Source of the DNA: an uncultured Bacilli bacterium
GTDB lineage: Bacteria > Bacillota_I > Bacilli_A > RF39 > UBA660
Length of the DNA: 18,864 nt
NCBI GenBank assembly: GCA_934149245.1
Contig: CAKPER010000024.1
Span: 1 to 18,864, forward strand
Direction of reading: 5' to 3'
In this document: positions 1 through 7,747 of the stretch, in pieces
How positions within the stretch are numbered: position 1 is the first letter of the stretch
Layout: each line of letters starts with the position of its first letter
Notes under the pieces: model-generated
Database searches by the model: none
What the model was told of the DNA's origin: nothing
The model's input: only the letters and a program-made list of their open reading frames with translations
Made by a program: the position numbers and the translations under genes

Positions 1-27
1 CACCTACTATCATATAAAGACATTATA
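1..27 (-). promoter_or_regulatory. Possible promoter and RBS of a gene leaving the left edge
   Basis: On the minus strand a TATAAT -10 (27..22) is followed by AGTAGGTG (8..1), which looks like a Shine-Dalgarno sequence. This suggests a divergent gene starting just outside the window. The -35 region is only a T-run, and no coding sequence is visible to confirm it. Confidence 0.35.
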
Positions 28-57
28 CCCTTTTTTTGATAAAAAAAAAAGAACTTT

Positions 58-86
58 TTGTAAAAAAATAAAAAAAGTGTTATTAT
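58..86 (+). promoter_or_regulatory. SigA-type promoter of the thioredoxin-like gene
   Basis: The -35 is TTGTAA (58-63), the spacer is 17 bp, and the -10 is TATTAT (81-86). It lies about 36 bp upstream of the TTG start at 123, which has its own AGAAGG ribosome-binding site at 111-116. Confidence 0.6.
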
Positions 87-122
87 ATATATGTAACATT
101 ATAAATAGAAAGAAGGTATAGC

Positions 123-566
123 TTGAAAAGTAAAGGTAATATATTTTATATAATTATGATAATATTTATAATTTTAATAGCATTCTTACTAATAAATGTC
201 TTAGTAAATAAAGGAAAAGGTTCTTTAATAAAAATAAGTTATAATGAATTAGAAAAAAAGATAGATAATAAAGATACATTTATCTTAATAGATAGTAGAA
301 GTACTTGTTCTCATTGTGCTTCATACAAACCTAAATTAGAAAAAATTGCTAATGAATATAATTTAGATATTTATTATATTGATCATGATTTAGAAACAAA
401 ACAAATAGAAGAAAAATTTTTAGAAGAATTTGATCTAGATGGTTCAACTCCTATTACAATGTTTATAAAGAAAGGTAAACAAACCAATCTTTTTGACAGA
501 ATAGAAGGAGAAACAAGTGAAAAAAGTGCTATTAATAAATTTAAGAAAATGGGATATATAAAATAA
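123..566 (+). CDS. Membrane-anchored thioredoxin-fold protein (CSHC active site)
   Basis: A 147-aa protein with one N-terminal hydrophobic segment (about residues 7-28), which acts as a signal anchor and places the rest outside the membrane. The remainder has a thioredoxin fold: a beta strand ending in an active site with Cys62 and Cys65 (C-S-H-C), and a Thr-Pro pair near residue 110 at the cis-proline position (STPITMF). The family reduces or oxidises disulfides on the outer face of the membrane; similar proteins are often labelled thioredoxin-like or bacteriocin-transport accessory proteins. The substrate cannot be inferred. The start is TTG, chosen because AGAAGG lies 6 bp upstream and no ATG follows nearby. 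The gene stands alone, with its own promoter and terminator. Confidence 0.8.
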   Translation: MKSKGNIFYIIMIIFIILIAFLLINVLVNKGKGSLIKISYNELEKKIDNKDTFILIDSRSTCSHCASYKPKLEKIANEYNLDIYYIDHDLETKQIEEKFLEEFDLDGSTPITMFIKKGKQTNLFDRIEGETSEKSAINKFKKMGYIK

Positions 567-602
567 AATCTTGGATGGATAATCATCTACCAAGATTTTT
601 AT
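565..602 (+). terminator. Rho-independent terminator of the thioredoxin-like gene
   Basis: A 10-bp perfect stem, AAAATCTTGG (565-574) with CCAAGATTTT (590-599), is extended inward by a TGGAT/ATCTA pairing with one wobble and followed by a T-rich tract. It overlaps the stop codon. Confidence 0.85.
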
Positions 603-624
603 TTTATATTTAATTATATATTAA

Positions 625-647
625 ACAAAAAGAACTATAAAAGTTCT
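625..647 (-). terminator. Terminator of the tRNA-Arg gene
   Basis: Read on the minus strand: AGAACT (647-642), a 5-nt loop, AGTTCT (636-631), then TTTTG and TTT. It lies 13 bp past the CCA end of the tRNA. Confidence 0.7.
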
Positions 648-659
648 AACATTCTATTA

Positions 660-736
660 TGGTGCGCCAATAGGGACTCGAACCCCAAACCTTTTGGTCC
701 GTAGCCAAACGCTCTATCCAATTGAGCCATTGGCGC
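660..736 (-). tRNA. tRNA-Arg (anticodon ACG)
   Basis: A complete 77-nt cloverleaf with CCA encoded. The acceptor stem GCGCCAA pairs with TTGGCGC; the discriminator is A. The D arm is GCTC/GAGC with GG in the loop, the anticodon stem TTTGG/CCAAA encloses loop CTACGGA, and the T arm TGGGG/CCCTA encloses TTCGAGT. The anticodon ACG (+ strand 700-702, cgt) is expected to be edited to ICG by TadA and to read CGU, CGC and CGA. Confidence 0.97.
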
Positions 737-756
737 CTTAATCAAAATACACTTAT

Positions 757-785
757 ATTATATAACATAAACTAAAAAAAATCAA
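757..785 (-). promoter_or_regulatory. Promoter of tRNA-Arg
   Basis: The -35 is TTGATT (785-780), the spacer 17 bp, and the -10 TATAAT (762-757), ending 20 bp before the tRNA 5' end. The tRNA is therefore transcribed independently of the kinase-like gene upstream. Confidence 0.75.
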
Positions 786-793
786 TTATAAAA

Positions 794-1603
794 TTATGAT
801 TTTTTTCTAAAACTAGTAGTCTTAGTTCTAAACTTTATTTTTCTAACAGTGTGTCTAATCTTTTCTTCATCTATCTTATCAATAACTTCACTTAAATATG
901 GAAAAGCCTCATCACTATACCAACTAAAAGATGTAAAATAGTTTTCTACAAACTCATATAATTCTTTATTTTCTTTAATAAAGAAAAGGATATTATCAAT
1001 ATTATGATTTCCTGCAAAGAATTTTTCAAACTTAATACCATATAATAAATTTAATGAAGATATAAGTAATTTAAATTGATCTTCTTGTTTAGAGCATCCT
1101 ACTTTTATTTCTTGATGTTTCAAAATATACTTACTCAAATACATACCAATAATATTAGGACAAATTACATCTTCAAAATCAATTAGATGTCCACCATTCT
1201 TATCAATTAATAGATTACAATTATTTATATCATGAAAAATAACATTTCTATCATGAAGTTCCTTCAGTTGAAAATCAACATCCCTAATAGCCTTTATTTT
1301 CTCATCAAAACTATAATTATAAGTTCCCCAAGAACCAAATTCACAACAATTTTTATAATAGTCTGCTGTATAGCCGACAAAACAACCATCTTCTATTACA
1401 ATATCTTTTGGATAAGCACTTCCAGTAACTAATGGAAACATCATCAAATAATCTAACGTTTTCTTTCTTCTCTCAATACTATATAAATTTTTAAATATTT
1501 TTATTATCTCAGTCTTATCACTATTTAAATAAACATTACCATTAACACCTCTACTCTTAAGTTTAGTATATTTATTTTTTAATTCTTTTTCTTTAATTTC
1601 CAC
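794..1603 (-). CDS. Protein-kinase-fold protein (small Ser/Thr kinase-like)
   Basis: 269 aa, soluble. The eukaryotic-type protein kinase fold is readable: a degenerate glycine loop near residues 18-25 (SRGVNGNVY), a probable ATP-binding lysine at K35 (EIIKIFK), the catalytic loop HDINNCN with H124, D125 and N130, and DFE at 142-144 in place of DFG, which would hold the metal-binding aspartate. The core residues are therefore present, although HRD has become HDI-type and the glycine loop is poor. It may phosphorylate proteins or small molecules; the substrate is unknown. The start is GTG, placed 7 nt after a strong AGGGGG. A basic C-terminal tail follows the domain. It is monocistronic with its own promoter. 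Confidence 0.7.
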   Translation of the reverse strand: MEIKEKELKNKYTKLKSRGVNGNVYLNSDKTEIIKIFKNLYSIERRKKTLDYLMMFPLVTGSAYPKDIVIEDGCFVGYTADYYKNCCEFGSWGTYNYSFDEKIKAIRDVDFQLKELHDRNVIFHDINNCNLLIDKNGGHLIDFEDVICPNIIGMYLSKYILKHQEIKVGCSKQEDQFKLLISSLNLLYGIKFEKFFAGNHNIDNILFFIKENKELYEFVENYFTSFSWYSDEAFPYLSEVIDKIDEEKIRHTVRKIKFRTKTTSFRKKS

Positions 1604-1629
1604 GAATATACCCCCTAAAATTTACAAGT

Positions 1630-1658
1630 AGTATAGCACATTTTCGATAAAATTGCAA
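1630..1658 (-). promoter_or_regulatory. Promoter of the kinase-like gene
   Basis: The -35 is TTGCAA (1658-1653), the spacer 17 bp, and the extended -10 TGCTATACT (core 1635-1630). The -35 directly follows the T-run of the permease terminator, so one gene ends where the next promoter begins. Confidence 0.75.
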
Positions 1659-1693
1659 AAAAAAGAACGACTAAAACTAATCGAATCTTTTTT
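1655..1693 (-). terminator. Terminator of the YfcC-like permease gene
   Basis: On the minus strand AAAGA..CGATT (1690-1679 side) pairs with AGTCG..TCTTT (1672-1662), followed by a run of T. One T-G pair forms only in minus-strand RNA, which fits transcription in that direction. The hairpin begins at the stop codon (1694-1692). Confidence 0.75.
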
Positions 1694-3185
1694 AAATCAT
1701 TGCTACTATCATTAATACAACAAATATAGCTATAAGTAATTCTAGTACAAATCTCCATATATATTTAAGCCATGATTTATAAGGAACTTCTAAATAAGAT
1801 AGTCCTATAATTAAGAATACACTAGTAGGACCAACTATTCTAATTAATCCATATATACTTTGGAACATCACAGCAAATACAGATAAATCTGCCTTACTAG
1901 ACAAACTAGATACAATTGTTGAAAAAACACTTGCAACTGTATAATAGCAATCAACATATAATAAACTACCAAAACCTGCTAAAATTGATGCAACAACAGC
2001 ATTATCTCCTGCCTGTTTCATAACTTCAGGTATTATAGTTTCAAACATTCCATTTGAAGAAAGACAAATTAATACAGTATAAGATAACATAACTACCATA
2101 ACAGCAGGTACCATTTTCTTAACACCATAAATAAATCCATCCATCAAATCGCTAAATTTAACTTTAGAAACAAATTTCAATATAAATAGGAATACTGCTA
2201 TCATTATAATAGCCATCATATAAGTTCCAAGACTTCCCCATTCACCTAAAGCAGTAAAATTACTTGAAATTAAACTATTGAATATAGGATACTTACTAAA
2301 AGTATGTCCAAATAACTTAAATTTAGGAATAGCAAGTTCAGTTGTCCATTTATGAAATTGAGTAAAATTCTTAAGTCCAAATAAATTAGACCACGGCATA
2401 AATCCAAGAACAAGTATTACTAATAATAAACCTCCTAAAATACAAATAGGCCAAGTTTTCTTGTTAGAATAATCTACCTTTACTTTTTTACCTTTTTTAT
2501 CACGAGGTTCTACTAAAAATACATCACTTTGTGAAAGTTCAACTTTTACATCTCCACTCTCTATACCTTTTATATGTTTTAAAATATAGAAAATCAATAA
2601 TCCAACAGCAACCACTAACAAAAGAATTTTAGGAAATACATTGCCAAAATGACCATTCAAACCAACCATCTTATCAAATGTAGTATAAGTTACTGAATAT
2701 TGACTAGAGGAATCTTTAAAAGTTATAAATATACCTCCAATATAACCTACTAAAGTTGCAACAATAGTTGCTGATAATGCTACTAACTTATCATATCCTA
2801 ATATCAATATAATAGATATTATAAAAGGAACAAATATAAGTAGTATCATATCAAGACCTGTAAGTGATGCTAATAATGCAAAAACAATAGTTGAACCAAC
2901 TACAAATAGTTTCTTATTATCACTCATCTTATCTGCAATATCTTTAACTAACTTTTTATAAGCATCTACTTTATTAAGAGCACCATAAAGTCCCCCAACA
3001 GCTAAAATAAATAAAGCTGTATCAAAGAAATAATAAAAAGATTGCATATAATTAAGAAGTACATCACCAAAGGCTAAATAACTAACGCTACCATTTCTAC
3101 CATCAACAAAATAAGTAGCAATAACTACTACTAATAATATTACAAGTAGTATTTTAAATAATCCATATTTCTTCTTTGTTTTCAT
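1692..3185 (-). CDS. YfcC/DcuC-type (ion transporter superfamily) permease
   Basis: 497 aa, an integral membrane protein with roughly 11-13 hydrophobic segments along its length. A single larger hydrophilic loop around residues 210-250 (Lys-rich, KKGKKVKV) probably faces the cytoplasm. Paired re-entrant-like segments (LLASLTGLDMILLIFVPF in the first half, AGFGSLLYVDCYY in the second) resemble the YfcC/DcuC/ArsB branch of the ion transporter superfamily, whose members move dicarboxylates, peptides or basic amino acids using ion gradients. The substrate cannot be read from the sequence. The start ATG follows GGAGGT by 5 nt. The gene is monocistronic, with an extended -10 promoter upstream and a terminator after the stop. 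The family assignment is from general resemblance and is moderately sure; that it is a transporter is more certain. Confidence 0.65.
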   Translation of the reverse strand: MKTKKKYGLFKILLVILLVVVIATYFVDGRNGSVSYLAFGDVLLNYMQSFYYFFDTALFILAVGGLYGALNKVDAYKKLVKDIADKMSDNKKLFVVGSTIVFALLASLTGLDMILLIFVPFIISIILILGYDKLVALSATIVATLVGYIGGIFITFKDSSSQYSVTYTTFDKMVGLNGHFGNVFPKILLLVVAVGLLIFYILKHIKGIESGDVKVELSQSDVFLVEPRDKKGKKVKVDYSNKKTWPICILGGLLLVILVLGFMPWSNLFGLKNFTQFHKWTTELAIPKFKLFGHTFSKYPIFNSLISSNFTALGEWGSLGTYMMAIIMIAVFLFILKFVSKVKFSDLMDGFIYGVKKMVPAVMVVMLSYTVLICLSSNGMFETIIPEVMKQAGDNAVVASILAGFGSLLYVDCYYTVASVFSTIVSSLSSKADLSVFAVMFQSIYGLIRIVGPTSVFLIIGLSYLEVPYKSWLKYIWRFVLELLIAIFVVLMIVAMI

Positions 3186-3202
3186 TCTTTACCTCCACCA
3201 TC

Positions 3203-3211
3203 ATTATAGCA
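3203..3211 (-). promoter_or_regulatory. Extended -10 promoter of the permease gene
   Basis: TGCTATAAT on the minus strand (core TATAAT 3208-3203), about 18 bp upstream of the ATG. No good -35 is seen at 16-18 bp, which is usual for an extended -10 element. Confidence 0.55.
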
Positions 3212-3293
3212 CACTTAAGTATTTTTACTATATTTTCAACCATTTGTTTACAAAACAGCACTATTTTTACCTAAAAAATTAACCCATAACTAA

Positions 3294-3321
3294 TTGACAA
3301 ACCAAACTTTTAGTGTAAAAT
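3294..3321 (+). promoter_or_regulatory. Promoter of the DUF308-like gene
   Basis: A consensus -35 TTGACA (3294-3299), a 16-bp spacer, and -10 TAAAAT (3316-3321). A second candidate -10 (TATAAT, 3325-3330) lies too far from this -35. Confidence 0.65.
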
Positions 3322-3347
3322 TATTATAATAGAAAGGGTGTGAAAAT

Positions 3348-3941
3348 ATGATAAAAAAATTAAACAAACTACTTACTTCATCTATAATAACTTCATTACT
3401 ATTCCTTCTAATAGGAATAATTATAGTTATTTATCCAGAAAACTCAATTAAAGTATTATCAACTTTACTAGCAATATTTTTAGTAGTAAATGGATTATAT
3501 TTAATTGTAATAGGAGCAGATATCAGAAATATCTTCTTTATTGATTTCTTTCCTACTGGAATATTATCTTTAGTATTAGGAATCTTAATGATATTATATC
3601 CAAACACACTTAGTATAATAATACCTATAACACTTGGAATTTGGTTTATATGGATAAGTATTTTTAAACTAAGATTATCCATTTCTTTAAAGAATATAGA
3701 TGAACCAGTGTGGATACTAACAATTATAACTTCTATTTTATCAATAATATGTGGTCTAATATTAATATTTAATCCTATATCTTCAAGTATTGCTATAACA
3801 ATGTTTACAGGTGCAATCATAATTATCTATGCAATATCAGACCTAATAGATATGATAGTATTTAAGAAAAATGTTAACAAAATAGTCAAACACTTCAAAA
3901 AAAGTTATCCAAAAACAATAAAGATAATTGATGAAGAATAA
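3348..3941 (+). CDS. DUF308/HdeD-like six-helix membrane protein
   Basis: 197 aa with six hydrophobic segments arranged as three helix pairs, each with the Gly-rich hairpin typical of DUF308 (for example LLFLLIGIIIVIYPENS near residues 18-34 and LSLVLGILMILYPNT near 74-88, followed by a third, ICGLILIFNP). The recurring GIxxxxYP/FNP pattern marks the internal repeat. E. coli HdeD, in the same family, is linked to acid resistance, but most members have no known role. The C-terminus is a short Lys-rich tail, probably cytoplasmic. The start ATG follows AAAGGGTG. It is divergent from the permease and convergent with the DUF975-CmpB gene. Confidence 0.75.
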   Translation: MIKKLNKLLTSSIITSLLFLLIGIIIVIYPENSIKVLSTLLAIFLVVNGLYLIVIGADIRNIFFIDFFPTGILSLVLGILMILYPNTLSIIIPITLGIWFIWISIFKLRLSISLKNIDEPVWILTIITSILSIICGLILIFNPISSSIAITMFTGAIIIIYAISDLIDMIVFKKNVNKIVKHFKKSYPKTIKIIDEE

Positions 3942-3972
3942 AATAGAGACCTAAAAAATCTCTATTTTTTTA
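3941..3972. terminator. Bidirectional terminator between convergent genes
   Basis: A 9-bp perfect stem, AAATAGAGA (3941-3949) with TCTCTATTT (3959-3967), flanked by T-runs in both directions. It overlaps the stop codon of the + gene (3939-3941), and the TAG stop of the minus gene (3964-3962) lies inside the stem. Confidence 0.8.
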
Positions 3973-5512
3973 TTACATATTTTTTACTTATTCCCTTCCC
4001 TACATTAGGATGAATAGAAGAATATACAAAATCACACCCAAAACTAAATACCAACAAAATACATATAATTACTTTTAATTTATGAGAAATATTTTTATAC
4101 AAATTATAAAGCATTGGAGCAAGTAGATAAGTAAAGCCACAGCCACCTAATCCAAATAACAATAATCCTTCTAAACATATTCTTCCATCTAAATTTAAAA
4201 AATAACCACTATAATTCCAATAACTAAGATATAAAAAAGTTTCTAAATACCAAGCAGTACTATATTCAACAATACCACATAATATAAAAGCTGCAATAAA
4301 TAAATGAAGAGGATTATCTCTAAATCTCTTTAACAAAAATAATATAAGTACACCACCAGTCCCATATATAGGTAACCATGGACCATGCATTGTTCCTCTA
4401 TTAACAAAAACACCATCATTAAGTAAATGTAAAAATACTTCCCACATAAAGCCTATAAAAGAAAAAGTAAAAAATAACAAAATATAAGTCAAAAGGTCAT
4501 AATTTCTATTATAATCTAGTTTAAAAATATTTAATGTCTTATCTTTAGCAATAGTAAATTTTTCTTCTGGATAACATTCTTCAACTTCATCAGTATCTAA
4601 ATAACTATCATTCAATAAATATCCATATTCTATATTATTTCTCTTAACACTTCGAATATTCATATATACCTCAGCATATAAAGATTCTAAATAAATATCA
4701 GAATAAAAAATACTACTAAGTCTAAAAGTAATAGCACTTAAAATACTCCAACCTATCATAGAAAGATCTAACTTAAAAAGCCACCATTTCCATCCAGAGA
4801 CAAGCTCACGAGATAATTTAAAAGCCTCATCTTTACTAATATTTGGATTTTCTGCCAAAATATAAGGTATCATAGCATACTCATAATGTTTTATAAAACC
4901 ACCAACAATAGTAAGACTCCACAATGCCTGATAAATTTTTTTCATAAACAATATATAGGCTAAATGTAATGTCTTTCTCATCTTATATGGAAAAAATAAT
5001 TTTTCTAGTTTAGTATCACGATATTTTCTTTGTTCTATAAAATACCTATCTTTACCTATAATCAAAACATTTAAAAATATAGTTTTAAATACAAATAAAA
5101 TAATAGTACTTAAGATTATAAAAAAACTAACATTAAAATTTCTACTAAAAATATACTTATTTACAGCATGTAAAAAGTTAAACAAAATAGATATTCCATC
5201 AGTTACTTGATTAATAAGCCCTGCTATAACTCCCCTTGTATATCTATGGGGTATTTTTTTACTATCTTTAGGATGAAAATCTATCTTTTTTATAATTTCA
5301 TTAATTACATCACTATTAGTAATTTTTCTATTATTATATAAAATACTTCGACTAGGATTAGTACCTATTCTACTTTCTAATATATTACCAGTTGAATAGC
5401 TAAATCCACTAGTAAGCATCAAGGAACATATAAATACTAAAATAACATTTCTAAAATAATGATTGTGTATATTTTCTCGAGCTCTTTTCTTTAAAATTTT
5501 TCTAGAATTCAA
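3962..5512 (-). CDS. DUF975 membrane protein fused to a CmpB-type (PF06541) domain
   Basis: 516 aa, multispanning. Residues 1-310 look like DUF975: a basic amphipathic N-terminus (SRKILKKRARENI), a first membrane segment near 22-38, and later helices around EDIYLES-type loops. Residues about 345-500 match the domain called putative ABC-transporter type IV (CmpB): a helix with W-E-V, then NRGTMHGPWLPIYGTGG, then E-Y-S-T-A-W-Y-L-E, and GRICLEGLLLFGLGG. Neither domain has a settled function; no ATPase partner is nearby. The start is TTG, chosen because AGGTGA lies 4 nt upstream and no later start has such a site. It has its own promoter and is transcribed alone. The two-domain fusion is clear from the sequence; a functional link between the halves is inference. 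Confidence 0.75.
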   Translation of the reverse strand: MNSRKILKKRARENIHNHYFRNVILVFICSLMLTSGFSYSTGNILESRIGTNPSRSILYNNRKITNSDVINEIIKKIDFHPKDSKKIPHRYTRGVIAGLINQVTDGISILFNFLHAVNKYIFSRNFNVSFFIILSTIILFVFKTIFLNVLIIGKDRYFIEQRKYRDTKLEKLFFPYKMRKTLHLAYILFMKKIYQALWSLTIVGGFIKHYEYAMIPYILAENPNISKDEAFKLSRELVSGWKWWLFKLDLSMIGWSILSAITFRLSSIFYSDIYLESLYAEVYMNIRSVKRNNIEYGYLLNDSYLDTDEVEECYPEEKFTIAKDKTLNIFKLDYNRNYDLLTYILLFFTFSFIGFMWEVFLHLLNDGVFVNRGTMHGPWLPIYGTGGVLILFLLKRFRDNPLHLFIAAFILCGIVEYSTAWYLETFLYLSYWNYSGYFLNLDGRICLEGLLLFGLGGCGFTYLLAPMLYNLYKNISHKLKVIICILLVFSFGCDFVYSSIHPNVGKGISKKYVIKK

Positions 5513-5534
5513 AACTTCACCTACTCTCTACATT

Positions 5535-5562
5535 AGTATAACACAAAAAACATTTACAACAA
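5535..5562 (-). promoter_or_regulatory. Promoter of the DUF975-CmpB gene
   Basis: The -35 is TTGTTG (5562-5557), the spacer 16 bp, and the extended -10 TGTTATACT (core 5540-5535), 23 bp before the TTG start. Confidence 0.65.
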
Positions 5563-5620
5563 AAAAATATTATTAATCCAGACAAAAAGTTAATAAACAT
5601 TCTTCTAGTTAATAATATTT
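5561..5620 (-). terminator. Probable terminator of the dusB-lysS operon
   Basis: Read on minus: AAATATTATTAA (5620-5609), a 32-nt loop, TTAATAATATTT (5576-5565), then more T. The 12-bp stem is perfect but all A/T and the loop is long, so this is less certain than the other terminators. Its T-run touches the -35 of the next gene. Confidence 0.5.
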
Positions 5621-5629
5621 AATTAACAC

Positions 5630-7108
5630 TTACTTATCTTCAGGCTTCATCAAAGGAAACAACACACAATCTTTAATATTCTCAGCATCAGTAAGTATTT
5701 GCACTAATCTATCAATACCTATTCCCCATCCGCTAATAGGAGGCATACCATATTCCATAGCATTTATATAATCTCTATCCATCATCATAGCCTCATCATC
5801 ACCATTATTTTTAAGTTCTGCTTGTTCTATTAATCTCTTTTCTTGTTCAATAGGATCAACCAACTCAGAATATGCATTAATTATTTCTGCTCCATTTATT
5901 ACTAATTGGAATCTATCAGTAAGACTACTATCAAAATCATTAGCCCTAGCTAAAGGAGATAAACTAATAGGATGTTCAGTTAAAAATATTGGCTTTACAA
6001 CATGACATCTAGCAACTTTTTTATATAACTGATCAACTAAATTACCATAACCAAGTGATTCCAAAGGAACTTCACTATCTATATCTAATTTTTCTATTTT
6101 TATTTTTTCTAATAACTTCTCCTTAGTATTAGCTTCTTTAATATCAATAGGACAATATCTCAAGATAAGATCTCTCATAGTAACACTTTCCCATTCACCA
6201 CTAAGATCAACAACTTCACCATTTATTTTTATCTCTAATTTACCAAATAAATTCATTACTACTTCTTGAATCATTTCACGTAAAAACTTCATATTATCAC
6301 GATAATTCATATAAGCGCCATATCCCTCAAGCATAGTGAAATCTTGTAAATGAGTAGTATCCATACCTTCATTTCTAAAACACCTTGCAAACTCATATAC
6401 CTTAGTAAAACCACCTATAATAGCTCTCTTTAAATAAGTTTCGGGTGCTATTCTTAAATATAAATCTATATCTAAAGCATTATGATGTGTAACAAATGGT
6501 CTAGCCATAGCACCACTTGCTTTATTATTTAAAATAGGTGTCTCTATTTCAGTATATCCCTTACCATTAAGATATTTTCTAATCTCCCAAATCAACTTAC
6601 TTCTAAACATAAATCTTTCTCTACTATCTTCATTCATTATAAGATCAACATATCTACTTCTATACTTCATCTCTTGATCTGTAAGTCCATGAAATTTTTC
6701 TGGTAATGGTCTTAAAGCTTTACCTAAAAAAGTAAAACTATGTGCTCTTAGCGTTTTCTCACCAGTTTGTGTAGTAACCATCTCACCACATACACCTATA
6801 AAATCTCCAACATCAATATTACTTTTAAAAAATTTATAATTATCTTCTCCTAATAAATCCATCTGAAAACTAATTTGAATTGAATCTTCTATATCTCTTA
6901 TTCTAATAAAACTAAGCTTTCCCATTTTTCTTAAAAAGACAATTCTACCAGCAATACTAACATTTTCTGTCCCATCATCAAGTAAACGAGCCTCACTAAT
7001 ACTATTAGTAACCTCATATTTATCAGGATAAGGATTACAAAAATCTCTTATTGCAGAAAGCTTTCCTCTTCTTACTAACTCTTGTTCACTTCTAACTATA
7101 TTTTCCAT
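5630..7108 (-). CDS. lysS: Lysyl-tRNA synthetase, class II
   Basis: Charges tRNA-Lys with lysine in the cytoplasm. An N-terminal OB-fold anticodon-binding domain (about residues 45-135, with SIAGRIVFLRKMGKLSFI-type strands) is followed by the class II catalytic core: motif 1 around 185-205, motif 2 FRNEGMD at about 244-250, the lysine-pocket segment ending NAYSEL, and motif 3 GWGIGIDR at about 460-467. The 492-aa length is normal for bacterial LysRS. An in-frame TTG at 7144 would add 12 residues, but it lacks an SD and overlaps the RDD gene; the ATG at 7108 is preceded by AAAGTGGTG and starts with the usual MENIVRSEQE-type N-terminus. It is the last gene of dusB-RDD-lysS, 25 bp after the RDD stop. 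Confidence 0.97.
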   Translation of the reverse strand: MENIVRSEQELVRRGKLSAIRDFCNPYPDKYEVTNSISEARLLDDGTENVSIAGRIVFLRKMGKLSFIRIRDIEDSIQISFQMDLLGEDNYKFFKSNIDVGDFIGVCGEMVTTQTGEKTLRAHSFTFLGKALRPLPEKFHGLTDQEMKYRSRYVDLIMNEDSRERFMFRSKLIWEIRKYLNGKGYTEIETPILNNKASGAMARPFVTHHNALDIDLYLRIAPETYLKRAIIGGFTKVYEFARCFRNEGMDTTHLQDFTMLEGYGAYMNYRDNMKFLREMIQEVVMNLFGKLEIKINGEVVDLSGEWESVTMRDLILRYCPIDIKEANTKEKLLEKIKIEKLDIDSEVPLESLGYGNLVDQLYKKVARCHVVKPIFLTEHPISLSPLARANDFDSSLTDRFQLVINGAEIINAYSELVDPIEQEKRLIEQAELKNNGDDEAMMMDRDYINAMEYGMPPISGWGIGIDRLVQILTDAENIKDCVLFPLMKPEDK

Positions 7109-7133
7109 ATATAACACCACTTTCTTTTGTACA

Positions 7134-7721
7134 TTAACTCTCAATAACTACACTCTTAGACATAATATCATGAAGTGCTAAACAATCACTCTTATATAAT
7201 AACATAAAAACACAAATAATTACAAATATATTTTCAAATAATCCCACTACACTAGATAGTGTTAAAAACACCAAACCCTTAGTAGTAAAAATAAGTATTA
7301 AAGATAATGCTAGTGGAACTATCCCATTAATAATGCTAGTTCTAACAATCATTTGCCACAAACTAACTTCTCCTCCACCTTGAGAAATAACTTTTATCTT
7401 AAGTAATTTTTTTCCAATAGTAGCTCCTCCATTGAAAAACTGAAATAAAACAAAATAACCAACATATATAACTAAACCAAGCAAATTACTATTAACATTA
7501 GCTTTATTTACCTTATACAAAATATCTGCATATTCAAAAAAATACTTATCACTACTAATATCACCATTAGTAAACGAATTCATAAGTTTAATAGACTTAT
7601 CACTCAACTTTTCCAATCTTGTTGTATCAAAATTATAACTAATAATTGATATAACTAATCCAACTATAAACATATCTATCGTATATGCTACTAGCCTCTT
7701 GTAAAAATTTGCTTTCTTCAT
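7134..7721 (-). CDS. RDD family membrane protein
   Basis: 195 aa with four or five hydrophobic segments. The RDD signature is visible: R9 and D16 in the first helix (FYKRLVAYTIDMF) and the conserved GGATIGKKLLKIKV after the second or third helix (about residues 98-111). RDD proteins are small membrane proteins of mostly unknown role; some have been linked to ion or solute transport. The ATG follows GGAGTGAT closely. The gene sits between dusB (26 bp upstream) and lysS (25 bp downstream) with no promoter or terminator in the gaps, so it is co-transcribed with them. The family call is firm; a translation-related role would be inference from position only. Confidence 0.85.
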   Translation of the reverse strand: MKKANFYKRLVAYTIDMFIVGLVISIISYNFDTTRLEKLSDKSIKLMNSFTNGDISSDKYFFEYADILYKVNKANVNSNLLGLVIYVGYFVLFQFFNGGATIGKKLLKIKVISQGGGEVSLWQMIVRTSIINGIVPLALSLILIFTTKGLVFLTLSSVVGLFENIFVIICVFMLLYKSDCLALHDIMSKSVVIES

Positions 7722-7747
7722 CTTATCACTCCAAATTCCCTTAACAA

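Noticed and set aside
7109..7144. TTG start at 7144 for lysS, adding 12 residues
   Set aside because: It has no SD, overlaps the end of the RDD gene, and adds residues not expected in LysRS; ATG 7108 has an upstream GTGGTG and normal N-terminus.
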